From JANMDN01 sp031376285 (GTDB lineage: Bacteria > Actinomycetota > Thermoleophilia > Miltoncostaeales > Miltoncostaeaceae): a DNA stretch of 35,042 nucleotides. The notes beneath the pieces are model-generated. The model did no database searches. It saw nothing but the letters and a program-made list of their open reading frames with translations, and had not been told where the DNA came from. Positions 22,143-30,380 of the stretch are shown here, in pieces; the first letter of the stretch is position 1, and each line of letters starts with the position of its first letter. Location of the stretch: assembly GCA_031376285.1 (NCBI GenBank), contig JANMDN010000087.1, positions 1 through 35,042 of the forward strand. Reading direction: 5' to 3'. Both the position numbers and the translations under genes were made by a program.

Positions 22143-22822
22143 CTGCCGCGTCCCGCGTACGCCCTGCGCGTGCGCTCTTTGCCTTTGACCGCCGGCTCGG
22201 CGTCGAGCGCGTTGCCGGCGTCGACGAGGCGGGACGGGGTGCGCTTGCGGGGCCGATCGTCATCGCGGCGGTCGTCTTCGACATCGAGACGTTGTCCCGG
22301 CGAGCCCGCTCGGAGCTTGCCATGTTGGATGACTCCAAGCGCCTGAGCCAGTCGGCGCGCGAGGCCCTGTCCGGTGTGATCCTGGCTCGTGCCGAGCAGG
22401 TCGTCGTCCAATCTGCGAGCGCGAGACGAATCGACCTCGACGGTCTGCACCGGACGAACTTGAGCCTCCTCGCCCGCGCGGTGGCCATGTTGCGCCCGGC
22501 CCCCGATATTGCCCTCGTCGACGGCTTTCGGCTTCCGTCCGGCTCCCCGCCACACCGCGCGATCATTCGGGGCGACCAGACCAGCGCGGCGGTCGCGGCG
22601 GCGTCCGTCATTGCCAAGACCGTCCGAGATCGACTCATGCGAGAGCTGGCCCGGGATGCCCACCCCGGCTACGGCTTCGAAGATCACGTCGGATACGGAA
22701 CGCGGGCACATCGTGCGCATCTGGCGAGCCGCGGTCCGTGCGCCCTCCACCGACGTTCGTTCCAGTGGTCGCTCGAGGAGGCGTCATTGGTCGTCGAACT
22801 CATAGGCGAGACGGACACGTAG
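22139..22822 (+). CDS. rnhB: Ribonuclease HII (start codon not ordinary)
   Basis: Removes ribonucleotides from DNA-RNA hybrids. The frame encodes ALFAFDRRLGVERVAGVDEA followed by GRGALAGPIV, the catalytic RNase HII N terminus, then LDDSKRLS, ALVDGFR, DQTSAAVAAASVIAKTVRDR and HPGYGFEDHVGYGT. The first usual start in this frame is TTG 22292, which would delete the catalytic DEAGRG motif, so it cannot be the real start. Upstream of the motif there is no ATG, GTG, TTG or CTG back into rplS. The coordinate given begins at GTA 22139, which overlaps the rplS TAG where a GTGA or ATGA overlap would be expected. The 3' end overlaps convergent yraN by 39 bp. Confidence 0.85.
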   Translation, partial: VAAASRVRPARALFAFDRRLGVERVAGVDEAGRGALAGPIVIAAVVFDIETLSRRARSELAMLDDSKRLSQSAREALSGVILARAEQVVVQSASARRIDLDGLHRTNLSLLARAVAMLRPAPDIALVDGFRLPSGSPPHRAIIRGDQTSAAVAAASVIAKTVRDRLMRELARDAHPGYGFEDHVGYGTRAHRAHLASRGPCALHRRSFQWSLEEASLVVELIGETDT

Positions 22823-23134
22823 CGGACGCCGCCCGAGATCGACGGTGAAGAGCGCCATCCGAACCTCGACGTCGCGTTGTGACGCATGGTTCTGGCGGTA
22901 GAGGGCGAAAGTTGCGACGAGGCGCCGCACCTGTGCCGGTCGCAGGACGTCCTGTTCCGCCTCGCCGCGCGCCTTGACCTCGCAGAGCATCAGCACCCCG
23001 CGGCGGCGACAAACGATGTCGAGCTCACCACCGGGACCGAGCCAGTTCCTCGCGACGATGGTCCAGCCGCGCCGGATCAGATAGCGCTCTGTGGCGCGCT
23101 CGCCTCTGCGTCCCGCCGCCCCGGTGTCGCCCAT
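22784..23134 (-). CDS. UPF0102 (YraN) family nuclease-fold protein
   Basis: 116-aa protein of the YraN family, which has an endonuclease/Holliday-resolvase-like fold and unknown role. The core is RRGERATERYLIRRGWTIVA, GPGGELDIVCRRRG and LCEVKAR, the acidic-plus-lysine cluster typical of PD-(D/E)xK nucleases. It normally lies beside rnhB, comM and dprA, as here, but is on the opposite strand. The ATG at 23134 gives MGDTGAAGRRGE. Its last 39 bp overlap the end of rnhB. Upstream it has two tandem 11-mers, GTGTCAACTCT and GTGTCAGCTCA (23180-23201). Confidence 0.88.
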   Translation of the reverse strand: MGDTGAAGRRGERATERYLIRRGWTIVARNWLGPGGELDIVCRRRGVLMLCEVKARGEAEQDVLRPAQVRRLVATFALYRQNHASQRDVEVRMALFTVDLGRRPLRVRLAYEFDDQ

Positions 23135-23198
23135 TCAGGAAGCCTGCACCGCCGAGTCGTGCCAGCGGTGGTCACACTCGTGTCAACTCTGTGTCAGC

Positions 23199-23537
23199 TC
23201 AGTCTCGGGACGGCAACGGGTCATCTGGGTAGCTGATCAGCTCCACCGCGTGGCCCCCCGGGCCCTGAAGGTAGATGCTGCGAGTGGCGTCGCGATGGGT
23301 GCAAATCGCCTGGCTGTTCGCTCTGGCAAGGCTCTCAAGGCGCTCGGCGTCGACCCGCCAGGCGATGTGCGTGGGGTGCTGGCCTTCGACGACGAAGGCG
23401 ACTTTCGTTCCGCCCGCCTCGATCAACGCCCAGCTTTCGTCCTGATACGTAACGCGAGCACCGTCGATCGTTTCGAGATACCAACGGACCGCCGCGTCGA
23501 TATCCGGAACCTGCAGCGCGACATGGTCGAAGTCCAT
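23199..23537 (-). CDS. VOC/glyoxalase-fold protein
   Basis: 112-aa vicinal-oxygen-chelate superfamily protein with one module pair: MDFDHVALQVPDIDAAVRWY at the start, HIAWRV in the middle and GPGGHAVELISY at the end. The histidines H5 and the HIAW one, plus the final glutamate, are plausible metal ligands. The ATG at 23537 is chosen because GGAAG stands at correct spacing and the protein begins at the family N terminus; 21 further in-frame codons upstream are not family-like. Substrate unknown; methylmalonyl-CoA epimerase or lactoylglutathione-lyase-like enzymes share the fold. Divergent from comM. Confidence 0.8.
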   Translation of the reverse strand: MDFDHVALQVPDIDAAVRWYLETIDGARVTYQDESWALIEAGGTKVAFVVEGQHPTHIAWRVDAERLESLARANSQAICTHRDATRSIYLQGPGGHAVELISYPDDPLPSRD

Positions 23538-23666
23538 TGCTCTTCCTTCAAATGAGGCCTGTGTGTCCAGTGTATGGGCATTTCGACGCAGAGTCGGCAC
23601 GTTGTTGGCGCAGATGTGTGTCGCACCGTGACGGGTTGGCGGAGCACTATCGACGACGTGATCGCC

Positions 23667-25178
23667 ATGATTGAAAGCGCAGCCCTCGTCGGGCTCGACA
23701 CGTACGCCATCGACGTCGAGGTCGATCTGCGGCGCGGAGGTCCGTCGTTTGCGATTGTCGGCCTGCCCGACACCGCGGTTCAGGAGGCCCGTGAGCGAGT
23801 GCGCTCAGGGCTCTCAAATCAGGGCTACGAGGTACCCCACGGCCGGATCGTCGCGAACTTGGCACCCGCCGACCTGAAGAAAATCGGACCGCAGTTCGAT
23901 GTCCCGATCGCGCTCTCGCTGCTCGCAGCGTCCGCCCAGCTGCGCCTGAGTTCCCTGAAAGGGGTCGTCGCGGTCGGCGAGCTTGCCTTGGATGGATCGC
24001 TCCGCCCGATTCCGGGCGTGTTGGCGATCGCCCAGCATGCCGCCGAGCGGGGGAGATCGCGCATCGTGGTGCCCCTTGCGAATGCCCTTGAGGCATCACT
24101 TGTTGCGGGCATCGAAGTGATCGGGGCGCGTACGCTTCGCCATGCGGTCGAGCAGATGCTCGGGACCACGGCGATCGAGCCGTGGTCGGTCGATCTCGAC
24201 GCCCTTCCGACCGCGCCGCAGTCTGTGCCCGACCTTGTCGATGTTCGAGGGCAGTCGTCGGGACGACGGGCACTCGAGATCAGCGCTGCGGGTTTTCATT
24301 CGCTGCTGATGATGGGCCCACCCGGCGGCGGAAAGACGATGCTCGCCCGTAGGCTTCCCGGTCTTCTCCCGCCACTCAGCGTCCCCGAGGCGATCGCGAT
24401 CACGCGAATACGGTCTGCGGCGGGGATGCTCGATCTGAGTCGGCCGCTCGTCACGGCACGACCCTTTCGCGCCCCGCACCATTCAATCTCGGCGGCCGGA
24501 CTCGTCGGCGGGGGGCGCTCCCCGCGACCGGGCGAAATCAGCCTCGCCCACCTCGGGGTGCTCTTCCTCGACGAGGTCTGCGCGTTTGCGCCGTCGGTCC
24601 TCGACTCGCTTCGCCAGCCACTCGAGGAAGGGTGCGTTGACGTCAGCCGAGCGGCGTGGAGCTCGCGCTTTCCGGCCCGGGTTCTCTTGGTCTGCGCCGG
24701 AAACCCGTGTCCGTGCGGCTTCGATGGCGACCCGTCGGGGCGGTGCACGTGTGCGCCGGGCCGGCCTGAGCAATATCGGGCGAGGCTCTCCGGACCGGTC
24801 GCAGATCGGCTCGATATGCGAATCGAGGTGCCACGGCTGACGCGGGACGAGGTGCTGTCTGAAGAGGGAGGAGAGGCAAGCGAGTCGGTTCGGGCGCGAG
24901 TCGCGGGTGCGCGGCTTCGCCAAGGCGGCCGCGGTCAGGACGGCCCGAACGGACTCCTCGACCCCGCGACCGCTCGTCGCGTCGCCAAGCTCGACGGGCC
25001 GTGCGTCGGTCTCCTTGGACGCGCGATCGACCGCCTTGGACTCTCCGCTCGGGCGTCTGATCGCGTGATTCGCGTGGCGCGGACCATCGCGGACCTGGGC
25101 GAAAGCGACCGTGTCGAAACCGAGCATCTCGCGGAGGCGATTGGCTACCGTGTAGGGCAGAGCGGGTTCCGAGGATGA
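23667..25178 (+). CDS. comM: ComM/YifB family Mg-chelatase-like AAA+ protein
   Basis: In naturally competent bacteria ComM is a hexameric helicase promoting branch migration during integration of incoming DNA. The 503-aa protein has the N-terminal Lon-protease-like domain (VGLDTYAIDVEVDL, FAIVGLPDTAVQEARERVR), Walker A GPPGGGKT (217-224), PFRAPHHSIS, GEISLAHLGVLFLDEV and the family-specific GNPCPCG. The ATG at 23667 gives MIESAALVGLD, the typical start; in-frame codons further upstream are unrelated. The stop overlaps dprA as ATGA, an operon arrangement seen across bacteria. Confidence 0.94.
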   Translation: MIESAALVGLDTYAIDVEVDLRRGGPSFAIVGLPDTAVQEARERVRSGLSNQGYEVPHGRIVANLAPADLKKIGPQFDVPIALSLLAASAQLRLSSLKGVVAVGELALDGSLRPIPGVLAIAQHAAERGRSRIVVPLANALEASLVAGIEVIGARTLRHAVEQMLGTTAIEPWSVDLDALPTAPQSVPDLVDVRGQSSGRRALEISAAGFHSLLMMGPPGGGKTMLARRLPGLLPPLSVPEAIAITRIRSAAGMLDLSRPLVTARPFRAPHHSISAAGLVGGGRSPRPGEISLAHLGVLFLDEVCAFAPSVLDSLRQPLEEGCVDVSRAAWSSRFPARVLLVCAGNPCPCGFDGDPSGRCTCAPGRPEQYRARLSGPVADRLDMRIEVPRLTRDEVLSEEGGEASESVRARVAGARLRQGGRGQDGPNGLLDPATARRVAKLDGPCVGLLGRAIDRLGLSARASDRVIRVARTIADLGESDRVETEHLAEAIGYRVGQSGFRG

Positions 25179-26275
25179 ACGCGGCACTGGGCCTTGCATG
25201 GCTGGCACACGAAACGGGTCGCGACTTGCAGCACGGCGTCCGTTTGGCAGGCGGTATCGCCGCCCTTTGGAACGCTAGTCCGGCGCTCCTTCGCCGCGCG
25301 CTCGGCGTTGACGCCGCGCAATCCGCAGCACTGCACCGAGAGATTCGGGCCAGTCACCCCGAACGGCTCGAGCGTGAGATCGCCGACGCCGGTCAGCACT
25401 TTGTAGCGGGCGACGATGACCGCTCGCCGCCCGGCCTTCGCGACCTCTTCGATCCACCCTTTGGGCTCTTTGTGGCCGGGGCGCTCAGCGAGAACTTGCC
25501 GACGCTTCATGATCGGCCGGTCATCGCCATCGTCGGTGCGAGACGGGCCTCGGTCGAAGGAATGAGCTTCGCCGAAGGGATCGCAGCTGCCTTGGCGCTG
25601 CGTGGCGCGACGGTTGTCAGCGGCATGGCAAGGGGGATTGACACCGCCGCCCACCGTGGCGCACTCCAGGCCGGAGGGCCAACCATCGCGGTCCTTGGCT
25701 GCGGGGCCGACATCACCTACCCGGCGGCCAACCGAGCGCTTCACGGAGCCATTCACGCGAGCGGCCTCGTGGCGTCCGAGTACTGGCCGGGCACTCGCCC
25801 AGCGCCCTGGCGCTTCCCCGCCCGCAATCGAATCGTGGCGGGCATCTGCGACGGTGTCGTCGTCATCGAAGCCGGCGACCGGTCAGGTGCGCTCATCACC
25901 GCCGACTTCGCGCTGGAGCTCGGCCGTCCCGTCCTTGCCGTGCCAGGTCGTCCACGGTCGCCTCTCGTGGCGGGCTGCCATGCGCTTATTCGGGCGGGTG
26001 CAGCGCTCTGCGAGTCCGTTGACGATGTCGTCGCAGAGGTTCCACATCCGGGCTGGATTGACGCCCCGTCGGATCCGCCAATGGCGCCGGGTATCGGGGC
26101 GGACGTCCTTGAACTCCTGAGGGAGGGGCCGCGATCGTGCGACGAGTTGACCCACGGCCTTGGGGTCGCTGCCGCTGCGGTGGGTGCGGCGGTCGCTGAG
26201 CTCGAGATCGTCGGGGCGGTGCGCATGAGCGGCGGCCGTGTTCACACGACGGGTGCGCGGGGCGGTCGGATGTGA
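25175..26275 (+). CDS. dprA: DNA-processing protein DprA
   Basis: Binds incoming single-stranded DNA and loads RecA during transformation. The 366-aa protein has an N-terminal helical region, the Rossmann-type core with IVGARRASVEGMSFAEGIAA, VVSGMARGIDTAAHRGAL, AVLGCGADITYPAAN and FPARNRIVAGICDGVVVIEA, and a C-terminal winged-helix domain (DVLELLREGPRSCDELTHGL). The ATG overlaps the comM stop. It converges on the pafBC-like gene with a 77-bp gap that shows no strong terminator. Confidence 0.95.
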   Translation: MNAALGLAWLAHETGRDLQHGVRLAGGIAALWNASPALLRRALGVDAAQSAALHREIRASHPERLEREIADAGQHFVAGDDDRSPPGLRDLFDPPFGLFVAGALSENLPTLHDRPVIAIVGARRASVEGMSFAEGIAAALALRGATVVSGMARGIDTAAHRGALQAGGPTIAVLGCGADITYPAANRALHGAIHASGLVASEYWPGTRPAPWRFPARNRIVAGICDGVVVIEAGDRSGALITADFALELGRPVLAVPGRPRSPLVAGCHALIRAGAALCESVDDVVAEVPHPGWIDAPSDPPMAPGIGADVLELLREGPRSCDELTHGLGVAAAAVGAAVAELEIVGAVRMSGGRVHTTGARGGRM

Positions 26276-26352
26276 CGGGGCTGGGTCCGTACCCGGGCCG
26301 TCTGCACTCCTCCGAAGGACGTCGACAAGGGACGACCGCGGAGCTCGGACCG

Positions 26353-28446
26353 CTAGGTCGTCGTTGTCCGGGGCTGCGCTGCGGCGATTGTGGCACGTGC
26401 GGGGAGCATTCGCTCGGCGGTCTTGGCGATCGTGCCGCGCAGCTCGGCGGGTTCGAGCAACACGGCGTCAGCCTGCTGCTTGAGGATCTCCTTGGCGAGC
26501 CAGCCATCCGAGGCGTAGGCGATCTCGACGACAACCGAGCCGTCGGCGTTGGTTGCCCGGACAGGATGCTCTTCGGCGAACCAGCGGGCGATGGTTGGGC
26601 TGCACCACACCACGGCCGTGCCAGCGGACGACGCGTCGGACTCGTCGCGCTGCCACGGAGCCTGGCCGGTGCCGCTCAGCTCCGGTCGCCGCGTGAAGAG
26701 TTCATCGAGCACGCGAGCGCTACGAATGCGATCCAGGCGGAAGGTCCGGCGATCCTTGACACGCTGGCAGTGCGAGACGACATACCAGGCATCGCGTGCG
26801 TTCATCAGCATGTGCGGCTCGATGGCACGCTTTGTCATCGCACCGCGGGAGTCGGTCCAGTACTCGATCTCGACGACCCGGTCCTCGCGGATTGCCTGGT
26901 TGATGGCCGTCGCCACCTCGGCGTTGGCGGTGTGGATCCGGCCGATCTCGACGGTCGGCCGCGGGCCGTCGCCGATGGCGGCCTCAATCTTGGCTCGGGC
27001 CGAAGCAAGCGGATCGTGCGTGCCGAAAGGGAGCCGATCACCGATGAAATCGAGCGCCCAGACGAGTGCCTTCGCCTCAAGGGGCGAAAGGCGAGCCGGT
27101 CGCGCGAACTGGTCGCCGTAGCGTTCCTTCGTGACCTCGACATCGGGGCCGTCGACCTGAGCGTAGAGGGCGTAACAACCCCCACCGAAGTTGATCAGGT
27201 TGAGGAGGTTCAGATCCTCCTCGAGCACGTCTTGGGCGACGTTCAGCGATGCCCTGAGCTCGTCGCATCGCACGCGCACCGAGCGCTCGCGTCCACACGC
27301 CGACAAGAGTCTCGTCATCAGCGCCAGGAGGCGACTAAATCGCTCAGCCGGGACAATCCCCTCCGGAGCGGCCGGTGGCGTCTGCTGGCGCCGCTCCGCG
27401 GCGGCGGTCTCGACCGGGGGGGGGACCGCGGGCGGTGGCCCGGTGTGGGCTTTCCCGACGTTGCGCAGGGCGGTCGCTGCCTCCTCACGAAGGTGGTCGG
27501 GTTCCGCGATGGCGGCCTCATCGCCGAGACCGAGAACCCAGCTCACGAGCTCGCGGCTACTTCCGAACTCCGTTTCGTAGCGTCCCGACCCATCGTCGGC
27601 CATCGCGGTGGTTCCATAGGTACCGAACATCTGCTCGACCCACCAGGCGATCTTCGGCGAGAGCGCGATCGTGGCAAGGCCGGTGGTGTCACTCAGCTGC
27701 CACGGAGCGCGTTCGCGGTACCTCGACAGGTCCAGGTCGCGAGCTGGGGGAAAGTCATGCTCGGCCCGGGTTCGAAACGTGATGCGTCCCTCGATACGGG
27801 AGAGCCGGAAGCAGCGGATGTCTTCGCGCTCATGGGCATAGCCCACGAGATACCAGTGGCCACCCAGGTACATCAGGCTGTACGGATCGACGAGACGCTC
27901 GCCGCGCTCGTCGCGTCCGATGCTGTAGTACGAGAACCGGATGGTCTTCCGGCGACTGATCGCCGTCTCGATCTTCGAGAGGTGGGCGGCGACCTCTGCG
28001 GAGTAGCCGTCGCTCAGGAGGTTGACCGACACCGTCCTCGCCGCCTGGTCGTCGAGCGGGCTCGGGCGCCCAAGCGTGAGGTGCTGCAAGGCGAGGCGAA
28101 GCGGTTCGGCGTAGGCGAACTGGCCTTCGAGGAGGTAGAGACACGTGTGCAGCGCCGATGTCTCTTCCTCCGAGAAGTCAATCTCGCCGAGGTAGTAGTC
28201 GTGCCCGATGAGGGTGTAGAGGTCGCCCTGGAAGGGGTCGTCGTCGGCCCGGTGAACCGTCAGCCTGATCCCGAGGGCCTCGAGCTCTCCTCGATCCGAG
28301 TAAAAGCGCCGCAGGAACGACTGGTCGCTCATCCCGCCGTAGCCCTCGACGGACTCGTGAATTTCTGCCGCCGTCGCAGGCCTCCCCTGTGCCATCAGGA
28401 AGGCCACGAGTGACAGCTGTCGCACGAGCTTGTCGTCGTCCCGCAT
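26353..28446 (-). CDS. pafBC: Fused PafB-PafC type WYL-domain transcriptional regulator
   Basis: 697 aa containing two tandem copies of an HTH-plus-WYL unit. Unit 1: MRDDDKLVRQLSLVAFLM, then a winged-helix region, with GGHWYLVGYAHER (W about residue 197). Unit 2 begins after a proline-rich linker (about residues 355-385) with ERFSRLLALMTRLLSACGRE and has DAWYVVSHCQRV (about residue 552). In mycobacteria PafB and PafC are separate proteins acting together to switch on LexA-independent DNA-damage genes; fused forms are known. The ATG at 28446 matches the family start; the frame is open 86 codons upstream across the divergent nuclease gene, which I reject. Ligand and regulon are not visible. Confidence 0.85.
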   Translation of the reverse strand: MRDDDKLVRQLSLVAFLMAQGRPATAAEIHESVEGYGGMSDQSFLRRFYSDRGELEALGIRLTVHRADDDPFQGDLYTLIGHDYYLGEIDFSEEETSALHTCLYLLEGQFAYAEPLRLALQHLTLGRPSPLDDQAARTVSVNLLSDGYSAEVAAHLSKIETAISRRKTIRFSYYSIGRDERGERLVDPYSLMYLGGHWYLVGYAHEREDIRCFRLSRIEGRITFRTRAEHDFPPARDLDLSRYRERAPWQLSDTTGLATIALSPKIAWWVEQMFGTYGTTAMADDGSGRYETEFGSSRELVSWVLGLGDEAAIAEPDHLREEAATALRNVGKAHTGPPPAVPPPVETAAAERRQQTPPAAPEGIVPAERFSRLLALMTRLLSACGRERSVRVRCDELRASLNVAQDVLEEDLNLLNLINFGGGCYALYAQVDGPDVEVTKERYGDQFARPARLSPLEAKALVWALDFIGDRLPFGTHDPLASARAKIEAAIGDGPRPTVEIGRIHTANAEVATAINQAIREDRVVEIEYWTDSRGAMTKRAIEPHMLMNARDAWYVVSHCQRVKDRRTFRLDRIRSARVLDELFTRRPELSGTGQAPWQRDESDASSAGTAVVWCSPTIARWFAEEHPVRATNADGSVVVEIAYASDGWLAKEILKQQADAVLLEPAELRGTIAKTAERMLPARATIAAAQPRTTTT

Positions 28447-28489
28447 TGCCACCGGTTCGCTCCAAGCTGACGATTGAGAAGCAGCGACA

Positions 28490-29077
28490 ATGTTAGTGGA
28501 GCGCGGGCTCGGGAACGGGATACGGCGTCGGCGGGCGACCTGGGCGAGTCTGGGGTTTGTGGTGGTGCTCGTCGGGCTCCTGGGCTGGGCACTTGCCCGC
28601 GCGTCGCGCGTCCCGGGGCCGTTCCCGCATCGATTCGAACCGAAGGCGGGACGGGTCGTCAAGGTCCTCGACGGGGACACGATCGTTGTCTCCGGCATCG
28701 GCACCGTGCGCTACCTCGGGGTTGACACGCCCGAGCTGCACCACCCGCGAAAACCGGTGCAGCGGTTCGCCGACCGAGCCCGCATTGCCAACCGCGGCCT
28801 CGTTGCCGGATCGATCGTTCGTCTGGTCACCGATATCGAAACGCACGACAAATATGGTCGACTGCTCGCCTATGTGTATCGAGGGTCGGCGATGGTCAAC
28901 GTCGAACTCGTCCGACGCGGGCTGGCGCGTGCCTACCCCTTCGCGCCGAACCTTCGCCACGCGCCGAGATTCGCCGCGCTTGAGCGCGAGGCTCGACGTC
29001 ACCATCGCGGAATGTGGGGCGACATGGAGGGGGGACCACCGACGGGCACGCTCGTTGAACTCACCTCGGACCAATGA
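28490..29077 (+). CDS. Membrane-anchored thermonuclease-family protein
   Basis: 195 aa. A basic N terminus (RRRR, 12-15) precedes one hydrophobic segment (about 19-38), so the enzyme is probably exported or anchored. The staphylococcal-nuclease domain covers about 52-180: VVKVLDGDTIVV (D61), RYLGVDTPE (R74, D79, T80, E82) and DKYGRLLAYVY. These match the R35, D40, T41, E43 and R87 active-site set of S. aureus nuclease. RRHHRGMW near the end is family-typical. It is divergent from pafBC with 43 bp between starts; ATG 28490 or GTG 28496 could initiate. Its stop touches the first 75-bp repeat. Confidence 0.88.
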   Translation: MLVERGLGNGIRRRRATWASLGFVVVLVGLLGWALARASRVPGPFPHRFEPKAGRVVKVLDGDTIVVSGIGTVRYLGVDTPELHHPRKPVQRFADRARIANRGLVAGSIVRLVTDIETHDKYGRLLAYVYRGSAMVNVELVRRGLARAYPFAPNLRHAPRFAALEREARRHHRGMWGDMEGGPPTGTLVELTSDQ

Positions 29078-29150
29078 CGAGGACATCGTGCCACCGGTCA
29101 CGTGAGACCGGTTGAACCGGTCGTGGGGAGCCGGTCTGAGCGGTCCGTTT
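29076..29150 (+). repeat. 75-bp direct repeat, unit 1
   Basis: Begins GACGAGGACATCGTGCCACC within the nuclease stop codon and ends GAGCGGTCCGTTT. It contains CCGGTC-ACGTGA-GACCGG, a six-pair hairpin with a six-base loop, and GACCGGTTGAACCGGTC. Unit 2 follows after 12 bp and differs at seven positions by my count. It may act as a terminator between convergent genes; it is not related to the TA-flanked elements. Confidence 0.8.
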
Positions 29151-29162
29151 GGATTCAGGACC

Positions 29163-29237
29163 GACGAGGACATCGTGCCACCGGTCACGTGAGACCGATT
29201 GAACCGGCCGCTAAGAGCCGGTCCGAGCGGTCCGTTT
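29163..29237 (+). repeat. 75-bp direct repeat, unit 2
   Basis: Second unit of the duplication. It ends on the stop codon of the convergent prenyltransferase gene (29236-29238). Most differences from unit 1 fall in one seven-base patch (TCGTGGG versus CCGCTAA). The first hairpin is weakened by one pair. Confidence 0.8.
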
Positions 29238-30288
29238 AAGGTGCTCCGTGGGCCGCGGCTGGTCGGCCAGTGGCTCCCGGGTCTGGCGGCTCGGGTCTCG
29301 CGATGCGCGCCGCGTGCTTGCCGGCGATGGCGTCGAGCGGAAGGAGTACCGCGGGGACGATGGCGGCCCAGGCAAGCGTCGGGGCCATGAGGGCGGCCGA
29401 GACGAGTCCGCCGAGCATCACGACGAGAACAGATGCGATCTCGCTGCGCGTCACCGACGCCAGGTTACCGGGCTTGGCCGCGAGCGCCGCGACGGCGGCG
29501 AGGACCGCGCCCGCAACCGACGGCCAGAGCTCGGGGAGCGCAGCGATCGCCACCCACGATCCGACCACGGCGCCAGCAATGGGCCAGGCCGCGGCGTACC
29601 AGTGCGGCCGCGCCGCGAAGAGCGCGACGGTGGTGCGCTTCTGGGGGGTGGCGGCGAGGTCGGGCTCGCGATCGGGGATGTGATGCAGCATGAGCATGGT
29701 CATGCAGGAGAGCACCCAATGCAGCGCGACCGCGGCGGCGAGCGCTGAGGGGGCGCCTCGCTGCGCGGCGTCGGCTCCGAAAACGCAGATCCAACCGCAG
29801 GCCACCGCGATGGCCTCACCGATGACAGGTCGATACGCGCCTCGCACCGGCGGGAGTGAGTAGGCGGCGGCGAAGATCATCCCGACCAGGCCGAGCCCGA
29901 GCAGCCACCAGCCTCGCTCTGAGGCCACCACCACGCCGATCACCGCCGCCAAGAATGCCCCGATGATGCCCATGATCCGGAGGTCCCGTGGCCGCAGGAG
30001 CCCGAGTCCCAAAACCTTGCTGCCACCCGACAGCAGGCGAGGCGCGGGGTGGGCGTCGGTGCCGGACTTCCAGTCGACGATGTCGTTGGCGCAGTGGGCG
30101 ATCACACCGTGGATCAGCATCGCCACGACAACCGATGCGATGAGGATCGGCACGCTAATCGACGCATTTCGCGCCACGAGGGCGGTGCCGAGGATCACAC
30201 CGGTGAACGACCATTGGACAACCGGTACCAAGCGCAGTTCGAGCAGGACGCCGATGGCCATGCGTCCCGGGTCAGGCGAGTGTGTCAC
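29236..30288 (-). CDS. UbiA-superfamily prenyltransferase
   Basis: Integral membrane enzyme transferring a prenyl chain to an aromatic or other acceptor. The 350-aa protein is strongly hydrophobic, with about eight or nine membrane segments. The first Asp-rich motif is NDIVDWKSGTD (N68, D69, D72). The second is DREPDLAATPQKRTT, the counterpart of the DxxxD...KRT motif of MenA-like enzymes. A role in menaquinone synthesis is plausible, but no other men gene is in the window, so the substrate is not assigned. The GTG at 30288 is the first start; ATG at residue 10 is an alternative. It converges on the nuclease gene across the 75-bp duplication. Confidence 0.82.
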   Translation of the reverse strand: MTHSPDPGRMAIGVLLELRLVPVVQWSFTGVILGTALVARNASISVPILIASVVVAMLIHGVIAHCANDIVDWKSGTDAHPAPRLLSGGSKVLGLGLLRPRDLRIMGIIGAFLAAVIGVVVASERGWWLLGLGLVGMIFAAAYSLPPVRGAYRPVIGEAIAVACGWICVFGADAAQRGAPSALAAAVALHWVLSCMTMLMLHHIPDREPDLAATPQKRTTVALFAARPHWYAAAWPIAGAVVGSWVAIAALPELWPSVAGAVLAAVAALAAKPGNLASVTRSEIASVLVVMLGGLVSAALMAPTLAWAAIVPAVLLPLDAIAGKHAARIARPEPPDPGATGRPAAAHGAP

Positions 30289-30368
30289 GCGTCTATCCTT
30301 GCCGACGGAGCGCGCGGAGGCCAGTATCGGGGCGACGCTTCAGGCCGAGAGGCCCGTTGGGCGCTTGG

Positions 30369-30374
30369 TAGGAT
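30369..30374 (+). promoter_or_regulatory. Candidate -10 of the 30381 gene (leaderless layout)
   Basis: TAGGAT ends six bases before the GTG start and no Shine-Dalgarno is present, the same geometry as at ffh (18188). No clear -35. Confidence 0.35.
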
Positions 30375-30380
30375 CCACCC

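Noticed and set aside
23180..23201. Two tandem 11-mers (GTGTCAACTCT, GTGTCAGCTCA) upstream of yraN, with TTGACA on the minus strand
   Set aside because: No matching -10 at proper spacing and no second site in the window; it could be an operator, but two short repeats in GC-rich DNA are weak evidence.
26272..28413. A 713-codon open frame on the plus strand opposite the fused pafBC gene
   Set aside because: It is the antisense of a well-supported WYL regulator; long antisense frames are expected in GC-rich genes and the translation shows no family motif.
28447..28704. 86-codon N-terminal extension of the pafBC-like protein
   Set aside because: It would run through the divergent nuclease gene; the family N terminus begins at ATG 28446.
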